Positions 1 to 9,000 of a DNA stretch of 64,000 nt are shown here, piece by piece. Position numbers and translations under genes: made by a program. Location of the stretch: assembly GCA_947487765.1 (NCBI GenBank), contig CANKXO010000002.1, positions 186,001 through 250,000 on the forward strand, written 5' to 3'. Positions within the stretch are counted from its first letter, which is position 1, and the number at the start of each line of letters is the position of its first letter. The DNA is from an uncultured Pseudomonadales bacterium (GTDB lineage: Bacteria; Pseudomonadota; Gammaproteobacteria; Pseudomonadales; Cellvibrionaceae). Under the pieces are notes generated by a model. It did not search any database. It saw only the letters and a program-made list of their open reading frames with translations, and was not told the origin of the DNA.

Positions 1-556
1 CAGACCGTAAACCTTCAATCAAGTTTTCAATATGGCTTAATAGACTAGGAGCAAGCATTGTTCCAAAACCTTCACGCGAAACAAATAGCAGTCCAGCGAA
101 TCCTTTTTCCTGCCCTACTCCATATAAAATATAATGCCCGTCAGAATAAAACAATGGCACAAATGACTTAACATTTTTTATATCTATAGGTTCTTGTAAC
201 TCTCCATCTAGGTCATATTCAATATTAAAATTTCCACCAACATTCTGATAACCATTTACATTAAAGCCATCATCAATACCCCAGTCACTAAAGAAAGTAT
301 TTTTTTTAGTCTTATTTTTATACTGAATAAGCAATTCATCATAGGAAAGGATATTTAAATTCCAAAAAAAGTTAGCCTTTCCTGAATTTATCAACAAATT
401 AAACTCTTTAGCATTATGTAGAATATTACAAAATTCCAGCGGCAATTCATAATCAACTATTTTACTAAGTTCAGAGCATCGATTAAGACTATCGCTTTCA
501 TCTTGGATAATACTTTTTACATATAACAGCTGTTCTTCAATATCATCATTTGCCAT
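1..556 (-). CDS. SUKH-like (SMI1/KNR4-type) immunity protein, partial
   Basis: The frame opens at an ATG at 556 behind a purine-rich GGAGAG and stays open to the left edge, so 185 codons are seen and the C-terminus lies outside the window. The product is soluble, acidic, and has no signal peptide or membrane segment. A segment LPLEFCNILHNAKEFN near the N-terminus and a later LVPLFYSDGHYILYG-like stretch (here FVPLFYSDGHYILYG) fit the layout of SMI1/KNR4 proteins, which in bacteria neutralise polymorphic toxins. It follows an orphan toxin tip on the same strand, which supports an immunity role. The family call is by pattern only; another immunity family is possible. Confidence 0.55.
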   Translation of the reverse strand, partial: MANDDIEEQLLYVKSIIQDESDSLNRCSELSKIVDYELPLEFCNILHNAKEFNLLINSGKANFFWNLNILSYDELLIQYKNKTKKNTFFSDWGIDDGFNVNGYQNVGGNFNIEYDLDGELQEPIDIKNVKSFVPLFYSDGHYILYGVGQEKGFAGLLFVSREGFGTMLAPSLLSHIENLIEGLRS

Positions 557-615
557 ACAACTCTCCGAAAAGAATATGATCATTAAAAGATTTATAAATA
601 CCCTCACACTCATAA

Positions 616-747
616 TTAAAGACCAAACTTACCATCACTAAAATAAAAACTAACCGGACCTGTTGGAACAACCAAATATTTAGCCCCATTTTTTCCTTGC
701 CGAACAGCACGGCCACACACTTGACCCGACAGGGTATTATTTTTCAG
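616..747 (-). pseudogene. Orphan C-terminal tip of a polymorphic toxin (remnant)
   Basis: Reading leftwards, a frame without any plausible start runs from a stop near 749 to TAA at 616-618. It encodes about 43 residues ending GPVSFYFSDGKFGL. The segment VCGRAVRQGKNGAKYL looks like the last part of a secreted or RHS-type toxin rather than a complete protein. It ends 60 bases before the SUKH-like immunity gene and begins next to a terminator hairpin and a dispersed repeat. I infer a displaced, inactive toxin tip that once preceded that immunity gene. The toxin family is not recognised. Confidence 0.4.
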
Positions 748-751
748 TCAC

Positions 752-780
752 AAAAAAGCCTAGCGGTTATTGCTAGGCTT
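752..780 (-). terminator. Rho-independent terminator hairpin
   Basis: Perfect 9-bp inverted repeat AAGCCTAGC / GCTAGGCTT with a 7-base loop. In the minus direction the stem is followed by a run of six T, so it would stop leftward transcription from the immunity genes to its right. It abuts the 38-bp repeat. Confidence 0.65.
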
Positions 781-813
781 TAAATGATTTCAAGTGTACC
801 TGACCCCTTGATC
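776..813. repeat. 38-bp dispersed repeat, copy 1
   Basis: The 38 bases from GGCTTTAAATGATTTC to CCCCTTGATC are identical to 2563-2600. The core, read on the minus strand as GGGGTCAGGTACACTTG, resembles a short repeat that I recall near REP-associated transposase genes in gammaproteobacteria; that link is from memory and unverified. Both copies lie between toxin/immunity modules. Confidence 0.75.
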
Positions 814-838
814 CTTTGATCCTTTGATCCTTTGATCC
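807..838. repeat. 8-bp tandem repeat, four copies
   Basis: Four consecutive copies of CTTTGATC (first copy CCTTGATC) follow directly on the 38-bp repeat. GATC sites are thus spaced every 8 bases. Looks like slippage expansion of the repeat end; copy 2 of the 38-bp repeat is also followed by extra TTGATC units but less regularly. Confidence 0.75.
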
Positions 839-864
839 TAAAACGCAAATATGAACTTCGTTTT

Positions 865-1347
865 TTAATTTCTCAGCGCCTTTGGTTTAAATATATAGCG
901 ATCAGATACACAGGAATCAATATCTTCCCTAACAGATTCCCAAGAATTATTTCCACTTTTTACTTTTTGAAACAAGTTTTCATTCGCGATTTCAATGACG
1001 CCATTAGAAAGCAAAAAACTAGATAAGCCTTCACTTTCAGCTATGGAGAACTCTAAACAATGCGCCAAAGTGTTCTTATCAAATACCAAACAATTACCTT
1101 CTGGACCAAACTCTATCTCAACTCTTGAGTCACTTTTACTGTCAATGATAGAGCAACCATATCCATGAAACATAAACTTAACTCCCTCTTCGGTTACACC
1201 ACTATGATCGATTTCATCCATCATATATTTATAGAATATATTCTCTCTTTTGATACCAAAATGATCGGCTAGTATATCTACTGCTATTTTTTTCTGCCTA
1301 ACGATTATTTCAATCCCTTTAATCAATTTATCTAAATTAACATTCAT
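865..1347 (-). CDS. DUF6896-like probable immunity protein
   Basis: A 160-residue soluble protein without signal peptide. The central motif EGVKFMFHGYGCSI, with the HGxGC core at about residues 60-66, followed by a stretch on EIEFGPEGNCLVFD, matches the pattern I associate with DUF6896, a domain found beside bacterial polymorphic toxins. The ATG at 1347 sits one base past the TAA of the upstream toxin remnant, the normal spacing for a toxin-immunity pair. The likely role is neutralising that toxin in the cytoplasm; since the toxin is broken, this is now probably an orphan immunity gene. The domain name is from memory; the pairing is seen in the sequence. Confidence 0.55.
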   Translation of the reverse strand: MNVNLDKLIKGIEIIVRQKKIAVDILADHFGIKRENIFYKYMMDEIDHSGVTEEGVKFMFHGYGCSIIDSKSDSRVEIEFGPEGNCLVFDKNTLAHCLEFSIAESEGLSSFLLSNGVIEIANENLFQKVKSGNNSWESVREDIDSCVSDRYIFKPKALRN

Positions 1348-1348
1348 A

Positions 1349-1665
1349 TTAAAAATCCAATCCCGAGAACACCATATCAGCTAAACGATGAGTCGGATCA
1401 TTCTTTTTAAAATTAGGAGTTACACCTGGATCAATACCTATATCTACTTTAGCAATTTTTGAAGCGATATATCGATGTTGCATTTCTACAATCACATCCC
1501 CACCTACTTTGATAGGGGGAATTTATCTCCCTTCAACATATCCTCTACAAATCTTTCCAGCCGTAGTATAGAGATATTTTTCTGCCTAGCAACTAACCTA
1601 ACACCAGATAAACTACGTTTTATTAGCTCCTCAGTTAGCTTTACTGATCCAGAAACTACGACTGT
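1349..1665 (-). pseudogene. Frameshifted toxin tip, ParB-like
   Basis: Two overlapping frames join into one protein if a single frameshift near 1515 is repaired: one gives RLERFVEDMLKGDKFP, the next KVGGDVIVEMQHRYIASKI and ends PTHRLADMVFSGLDF. The join 'kgdkFPPIKVggdVIVEmqHRYIA' follows the pattern of ParB-like toxin tips (IKVDG..IVxGxHRYxA) of contact-dependent systems. There is no start codon or secretion domain. It ends one base before the DUF6896-like gene. The likely history is displacement from an RHS gene by recombination, followed by decay. ParB-like assignment is by motif only. Confidence 0.5.
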
Positions 1666-1723
1666 AATCTTTAAACATAGAACAGCCTAGAAACAATGGC
1701 TAAGCTTTAAATAATTTCTATTA

Positions 1724-1963
1724 TTACGCCAGAACCTTATAGATAAAAATCGATTTCTTTCCTTTGTAGTATTCAGATCTCAGGATGAGTCTATTACTAT
1801 CATAGGCTGCTTCTTGCATCCAAGCTTGTGCTTGGCCAACAGTAACTTGCTTATAATATGGAACTAAAATATAGCCATCGGGATACATTTTAATGAGACC
1901 ATCCAAGTCATTCCAAGCATTTATCCATGCTTCTTCTTGCTCTGTATTACTTAAGGCCATCAT
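1724..1963 (-). CDS. Small hypothetical protein downstream of DUF3916 gene
   Basis: A 79-residue soluble protein starting MMALSNTEQEEAW. Its ATG overlaps the TAA of the DUF3916 gene by one base, so the two are translationally coupled. It is rich in Trp and Tyr (AWINAWNDL, MYPDGYILVPYYK), with no signal peptide. No family recognised. Given its place in a run of immunity genes it may be a second immunity or accessory factor, but that is only context. Confidence 0.5.
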   Translation of the reverse strand: MMALSNTEQEEAWINAWNDLDGLIKMYPDGYILVPYYKQVTVGQAQAWMQEAAYDSNRLILRSEYYKGKKSIFIYKVLA

Positions 1964-2496
1964 TATTCAATACTTTTATAGCTATAAACATACCAATCTT
2001 CCTCGTACCAGCTAGACATTCCTTCATTACGATTCATAAATTTAATTGATTTTACAGATAGATTATTCGGAGGGAGAAAAGGTAATCGTGATAGGCCCAC
2101 TACTTTAGGGATTGTTTTTTGCCATTCATCATCTTTCTCATAGAAACTTTTATAATACGAACAATCAAAAAACAATATAATTCTAGAGCCTGACAATTTT
2201 GGCCACGTAAGGATCAAATTTATAGGCACAGAAGAAAATTCTTTATGCCTTGCATTATTTAAGTTATCCATTACTCTAAAAACTGCTTGAATGGCTTGAA
2301 GTTGCCATTCTGGCTGCGTTGTAGGTGGATCTACCAAGCGATCCAGAACGGGGAGCCGAAACTCAACATATCTTTCTTTACTCCACTCCGTAGGGAAATA
2401 TCCATCAAAACCGTTAGCCCACTTATCAAGCATTTTTAACCGTCGAGCAGCCCCTCTAACTTTTTCTTTTGGCCTAGAAAAACTGATTCTTCGCAT
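1963..2496 (-). CDS. DUF3916 domain protein, probable immunity factor
   Basis: A 177-residue protein with the DUF3916 pattern: a basic start with RRLKMLDKWANGFDGYFP, then the hallmark VLDRLVDPPTTQPEWQ at about residues 49-64, and a later IILFFDCSYYKSFY. DUF3916 proteins are small, cytoplasmic and frequently encoded next to RHS toxins; biochemical function is not established. It is coupled to the 79-residue gene that follows. No toxin remnant is recognisable directly upstream, only a repeat. Confidence 0.7.
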   Translation of the reverse strand: MRRISFSRPKEKVRGAARRLKMLDKWANGFDGYFPTEWSKERYVEFRLPVLDRLVDPPTTQPEWQLQAIQAVFRVMDNLNNARHKEFSSVPINLILTWPKLSGSRIILFFDCSYYKSFYEKDDEWQKTIPKVVGLSRLPFLPPNNLSVKSIKFMNRNEGMSSWYEEDWYVYSYKSIE

Positions 2497-2562
2497 AATT
2501 TACTTAATGACTGCTCTTCAAACCAAACTCTCTGACTCTTTGATCATTTTTCCCAATGGCTG

Positions 2563-2600
2563 GGCTTTAAATGATTTCAAGTGTACCTGACCCCTTGATC
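2563..2600. repeat. 38-bp dispersed repeat, copy 2
   Basis: Identical to 776-813 over 38 bases. It lies between the immunity gene at 2668-3036 and the DUF3916 gene, so the two copies bracket the DUF3916 / ParB-like / DUF6896 block. The arrangement suggests that the bracketed block moved, duplicated or was deleted through these repeats. Confidence 0.75.
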
Positions 2601-2667
2601 ATTTCTTGATCATTTTGCTGACCCCAAATATTTGCTTGTAGCAACAACCTAGACTTACCATTTCAAG

Positions 2668-3036
2668 TTAACCTGACTCTTGATCGCTGATTATACATTT
2701 TCTCAACAAACATATAACCTCTTCAAGCCTAAGAGCATACTCATAAACCTCAGTAGAAGATTTTATATTTATAGGCATTCGATCACTACCTGCAGGCAAC
2801 AAACTTTCTTTATCGTGAGTGAATATACCTTCAGGAATAGATGCCTTTTCATCTGCTGATAAAGCTTTTCCCTCCGTAACCCTTTGTACCAGCCCTGCAA
2901 TATGAGAATCAATAGTATTTAAGTCAAAAACAGCATCCATTAAATCATCCTCAAAGCTAAAAACATCAAGTGCCTTTAGTTTTGAAAAATTTAAAAATAC
3001 ATTCTTTAGCTTACCTAGATTCTTGGGTGATACCAT
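2668..3036 (-). CDS. Candidate immunity protein for the RHS toxin
   Basis: A 122-residue soluble, helix-rich acidic protein. Its ATG at 3036 lies inside the RHS gene, overlapping the last 22 bases, which is typical of an immunity gene translated together with its toxin. It has no signal peptide, as expected for a factor acting in the cytoplasm. I do not recognise the family; the C-terminal half (STEVYEYALRLEEVICLLR) is predicted amphipathic helix. The role is inferred from position alone. The stop is at 2668-2670. Confidence 0.6.
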   Translation of the reverse strand: MVSPKNLGKLKNVFLNFSKLKALDVFSFEDDLMDAVFDLNTIDSHIAGLVQRVTEGKALSADEKASIPEGIFTHDKESLLPAGSDRMPINIKSSTEVYEYALRLEEVICLLRKCIISDQESG

Positions 3037-6000
3037 ATTATCTTACCTTTTGGAGTATATAAACCAGAGCCATATTTAGAAATCACTTTAATGGCTGCTT
3101 TTCCGCTCAAATCTTTTACTTTGTTTTTTATTGAATTATTATCTGAAAAAGCCTGTAAAGCTCTCTGAGTGTACTGAATTGGAGTCAAGCCTTTACCATG
3201 CTTAAGAACATGATATTCAATTGACTTTTTAGTTGCACCAAATGTACCTTTATCCCAATTTTTATTTAAAAACTTATTTATTGAAGCTACACCTGAAGGC
3301 CCTCCTTTTTTTATTGCTGGAATAGGGCAACTTACATTTACATTGTGAGCAAGAATCCCTTCTTCACCAACAAAATAGTTATGAAGATTATCAACTGTAA
3401 GGTTAAAAACTTTTAAATTTTTAACGATCGTAAACTTATCTAATACTTTTGAATAATTACCGGACGATGTAAGTATTTCATCGCCAACCTGTATATCTCT
3501 AGCTTCCACCCAATCATTAGTAGACAAGAAATATCTGTGGTTATCTGTCGATGAAACATTTCCATCCAAAGTTACTATTTCAACAATTTGATATTCGCCT
3601 TCTCCTTGAATTAAATGAATGACATTATTATATTCATATAACCCCAAACTTTCATTATATGAAAGAACACTCTCCCCGATATTAATATCAGAGATTTTAA
3701 TTAGACCTCGCTGAGTCCAAACAAGCGTATCCGCCTCAAAACTATTACCACACACCTTATTAAAATACTTAGCTCCCAGCATCATTTTCATTGCTTTTCC
3801 ACTCACTCCTGTGAACAAAATAGCCATTCCAACATCTTTAGCTGTTAATTCCTCTTTCCCTGTCGCAATCTGGAATAATGAATAACCACCCTGCGCCACA
3901 TTAACTAACGTCGACAGAGTATTAATCGCACCCATCAACTGCCCTAACGAGAAGTTGCCCGTCGGATCAGTATAGTTAGCCGGATCACTGTTCGCGTAAA
4001 GATACTTATGAAGTGTAATAGGATCCTGATTCCGTCCCATCCACGTATCCATTTGCGTAAAGCGACCATTATTCTGGTTGTAATACCTCGCTCTTAAGTA
4101 ATACTGATTCAACCCCTGATCAAACTGCTCGCCCGTAAATAAATAGTTGTTTAGGGTTGAACCGGTTTGGGCCAGTGTTTCACCAAAGGCTTCGTAATGA
4201 TAGCTATCGGTGAGCACCCCATTTGTATCCGTCAGTGCCCGTGTCGAACCTAGTCCATCATAATGGTAGAAGGACGTGGCCGTACCTCGCTGTTGGCTAA
4301 TTAAGTCGTCACCGTAGGTATAATTAACCACTTCTGTGCCATTTTCAACTTCGCTCAATACTTGGGCGTAGTCGCGGTTATGGTCTACCAAGTAGCTTGT
4401 GGTCACACCTGTTGAAGTTTGCGCCGCACGAATACCATCAGCATTGTATTGGTAAGTCGTTGTATTGCCGCTCTCTTCCACACTGACCAGTTCGTTCTGG
4501 CTATTGTAGGTGTAGGTTTTCGCCACACCATCCAAGGTTTCTGTCAGTGTATTGCCGTTCGCATCGTAACTATAGGCGGTACCGCCATACTGAGCAATAC
4601 GATCGTTATTGTCGTAGGTATACGCGGTGGTGACACCATCGATAATACTTTGTACACGATTACCAACCTGGTCATAACTGTACTGCGCACTGTAGTTGCC
4701 ATTGGCACTGTCCGTGATGGTTTCGCTCGTCAAGCGATACAAATCATCATAGGCATAGTCAGTGACACGCCCGGTGCTCTCGATAATTTGAGTACGCCGG
4801 CCGGTGGCATCCAGTGTATAGCTGTAGTTCAGTAGTGTTGCGCCCAAACCATCCAGTGTTGTCAGGTTTGTCAAACGATTGAGCGTATCGTAACTATACA
4901 ATGTAACGTTGCCATTGCCATGGGTCATCCCCATACGGTTACCGACGGCATCGTAACTGTATGTCGTCACTTGAGCATTATGATCCGTCACTTGTGCTAA
5001 ACGATTAAGCACATCATGGGTACTACTTTCTGACCGAACATTGGCACCACGTGTAGTGGTTAATGTGGTTTTATTACCCGTCGCATCGTAACCATAGCCA
5101 AGGACAGAACCATCCGGTTTGCTCTCTTGTATTAAGCGGTTACGGTTGTCGTAGGTGTAAGTCCAGGTTCGTGTTCCATCGCTATCGGTAGTGGTGGCAC
5201 TGAGGCGGTTACCCACCGCATCGTAGGTCATCACTTCCTGACTACCGTCGGCAAAGTCTGTCTGAATCAAACGGTCATTGATATCGTAAGTGTAAGTATG
5301 GATCGCACCATTAAAGTCCGTTCTTTGTGTCATATTGCCATTGGCGTCATAAACAAAGCTTTCCTGCTGCCCTAGTGGCAAGGTACGTGTCAGCACTCGG
5401 CCTAAGGCATCATAAGTCCACGTTGTGGTGCGGCCTTCGGCATCCGTTTGGGTCAGTTTATTGCCTTGCTCGTCATAGGTGTATGCAGTGACCTGCCCTA
5501 AGGTATCTGTTATTGATAACAAACGACCCAACGCATCATATTGATAAGCCGTATTGATGCCCGCTTGATCGGTCATTTGTGTACGGCGACTGAGCGCATC
5601 AAAAGCTTCACTGGAGGTAGACCCATTTGCAAACAGTGTTTGAGTACGCTGATCCAAGCTATTGTAGGTATAACTTGTCACATTACCGTTAGCATCAGTT
5701 TCGCTGATGAGGTTACCATCGGCATCGTAGTTAAAGGTGTGACGATTACCTAAGGCATCGATTGTTGCTGTGCGACGATTAGCGGCATCGTATTCAAAAC
5801 GTGTACGATTGCCACGTTCATCTATTTCTGCAATCACACGCCCTGCAGCATCGTATTCTGTTTGGGTACTGGTTGCATCTGCATAAGCCATGCTGATCTG
5901 ACGGTTTAAGACATCGTAAGTAAAACTTGTGGTACGGCCTAAGCGGTCCGAGCTTGTCAGCTTATTGTTTTCTGCATCGTAGGTGTGGGTCTCTGTCGTA

Positions 6001-9000
6001 CCATCGGGGTAGCGAGTTTCCAACAGGTTGCCGTATACGTCGTAATCCATTTCTGTGCGGCGACCCAAATTATCTATTCGTGCCGATTCCTGACCTGCCA
6101 GGTTGTATTCCGTTTGAGTAACATTGCCCAGTGCATCCGTTGTTTGGGTCAACAGGTTACGGCTGTCATACACAAATTGGGTGGTTTCAGAAGTTAACGT
6201 ACCATTGACGGTTCTCGTGCGTGTTTCTGTGAGCACGTTATTGTTGGCATCATAGGTAAAAGTGGTCACAACACCAAGCGGGTCGGTCTCTGTGAGCTTG
6301 TTACCTTCATCGTCATAGGTGAAGCTAGTCACATTACCCAGCACATCCGTGGTTGTACTCACCAAGCCTCCATCTAACAGGTTGCTTGCACTATTACCTT
6401 CAGGGTCAGTAACGCTGAGCAGGTTACCAAACAAATCGTAAACGTTAGCAAACTCATTACCTCGGGCATCGGTAATGTGGGTTTCCTGACCACGGCTATT
6501 GTAGGCATAAGTCAATTCATTACCTAAGGCATCAGTCTGCGTCAGCTGGTCATGCCGCGTGTTGTAAGTGGCTTCTGTTCTGTGCCCTAGCTCATTGGTT
6601 TCGGTCAGCTGGTTATCATCTGCATCATAGGTATATAGGCGAGTATTACCCAGCGCATCGACCTGGCTGAGTACATTGCCACGCTCGTCGTAATTGTATT
6701 GGGTGTTATGACCTAAGCGATTCGTCACGACCGATACACGACCCGGGAGATCATGATTAAATTCGGTGCGATTGCCGTCTTCATCTTCCTGAGCCGTCAA
6801 ACGCCCAGCTTCATCATAAATATTGCGGACAATACTGCGACCCAGTGGGTCAGTAATATCAAGAAGGCCATGACTTCTGTTGTAGTCGTAGCTGACACCA
6901 TCCTCATTCTGCTGCACCTGCAAGGTATTGCGTGCTTCTCGGAGGTCACCAGTTAGATCATAACGATAATCCAGCGTATTACCGGCAGGATCTACAATAG
7001 AAACAATATGGCCGTTAGCATCTCGGTTAAAGAGAATGCTTTTGCCACTGCTATGGAAAATACCATTATCAGTGTACGTCAACACGTACCCATTAGGGTC
7101 GGTGATGGTTTGTATACCAAAAGTTTGGCTGAGAGTGTATATATAACCGGTACGCGTTGTAAGACGGTAGTGATCTGGATTTACAATCGCACTGGCATCC
7201 GCCAAATCCGCAATATTCCCAGACGTTAATCGGCCACCAGCATCACCTACTGTTTCTAATGTCGACTCGGTGCCCTCTACTGCGGTAAAGACTAAATTTA
7301 CGTCCAAGTGCGGGGAGATTTCACACCAAGGGTCGGCGGCGGTTTCGAAGCGTTCAACATCGCCATTAGGCAATGTGAGCGTAATAACCGGTGCACCAAT
7401 GGGCTCTACACAGAAGTGCTGAAGTACACCAAAGGGACCTGTTTCATATTCGTTTAATTCCCAACCTAAACCCGGAGTACGCGATTCATCAACACGGATG
7501 TTTTGGTAATCAATGCTCCAGCCATAACCAAAATCCAAGTCCTCATGACGACGGCGACTATCGTAAGTTCGGTTCACCCGTATAGGAATACCTGCCATGG
7601 GTATTTCGAGGTCGGTTACAGTAAAGCTGAAATTACCGACTTTGAGGTCACCCTCAACAACAACGTTGACCGTTTGCGAACTTTGCAAGCCGTTAATATC
7701 CGTTGCCTGAACAACAACCGCATATTGACCATTGATGAGTACGGTAGGGTCAATCGTCGTAATGACTGCGTTATTAATATTACTAGTGCCTCGAGCAATA
7801 ATCTGCTGCGCACTGGAGCCACGTTCAACCAATGCGACGATATACTCATCAAGATTATCATCTTGAATCGTACCAATTAAATCGACAGGCGATGTTAATT
7901 CGGTATTTTGAGCAGGTGACGCAATGGATACAATCGGTGCCGTCACATCACTTGGATCCATCACGGTGAAATGCGCAAGAGCATCGACAGTGGTTGTCGA
8001 GTCCATAACTTGCCCACTGAGTTCATACCTTCCTGGCGTGAGCGCTGTCACTGTTGCCTGGTTATTCACTAATACGACTGGTGAACCGTCCATGCTTAGT
8101 TGCGTATCGTAACGGCCTAAACCACCTGAGGCGATAAGGCTGATCAATACATCTTCACCTGGGTTCACACGATTAGGCTCTGCAGTAATGTCCAGGTCGA
8201 GCGGGACTACATCAGCTTCAACGGTTAAGTTATACGTCACTCGTGTAAAGCCAGTACCATCCAGAATGCGCAATTCAATGGGGTGTTCGCCTACATCGCT
8301 ATCGCTTGGCGTCCAGTCGAGCAAACCTGTTGCGCTAACGGTCATACCGACAGGGCCGATAACGTCATAAGTTAATGTATCACCGTCTGAATCTGTGGCT
8401 AATATCTGGTCTTGGAAATTAATATCGACATAGGCACGCGTCAGAGGCGTCCCGGTATAGATAGGCAACTGATTTTCATTCGGGTCGTCTGACACAGTAA
8501 TGGTAAAGGTTGCACGGTCTTCCTGGCCTGCACCATCACTCGCTAGAATTTCAACCAAGTGAGCTCCCATCTGTGCATTAACAGGCACCCAACGAATCAC
8601 ACCATTGGCATCTATGCTCATACCTGCAGGCGCTTGCGGCAAACTATAACTAATCGGTAAACCGGTAGGGTGTATTGCCTGCACACCAAAACTATAGCTT
8701 TCATTTTCGATAATGGTTGTGTCTTGCGGCGCATTAACAATGGTTAATGCATTATCAATAACGACAACATTAAATGCTTGCTGGCTGACTGCACCGTAGA
8801 TATCGTTCGCTTCAAATACAAGTGAATGAGTACCCAATTGAGCATTCGTGGGGGTCCAGCTCAAGGCATTGTTGCTAAAAGAGCTACCGCTTAGTGGCGT
8901 CACTCTGCGAACACTAAAGTCATCGCCATTTTGATCAACCAACGTTAGCTGATAAAAATACGGTTGGCCAACGACGGCGCCATAAATAGGTGTTGAAGTA

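Noticed and set aside
832-1026. 64-codon plus-strand frame at the tandem repeat
   Set aside because: Antisense to the DUF6896-like gene and starting in a repeat; no ribosome site.
3342-3752. Intein
   Set aside because: Hint motifs are present, but it sits between an RHS core and a toxin tip with no C-terminal extein nucleophile; fits a toxin-releasing Hint domain.
4419-4835. 138-codon plus-strand frame within the RHS gene
   Set aside because: Opposite strand of YD repeats; biased codon use of the RHS gene keeps it open. Low-complexity Ile/Val/Arg product, no ribosome site.
7503-7880. Overlapping frames on both strands near the RHS entry domain
   Set aside because: They are shadows of the continuous 4022-codon frame; no start signals or recognisable domains.
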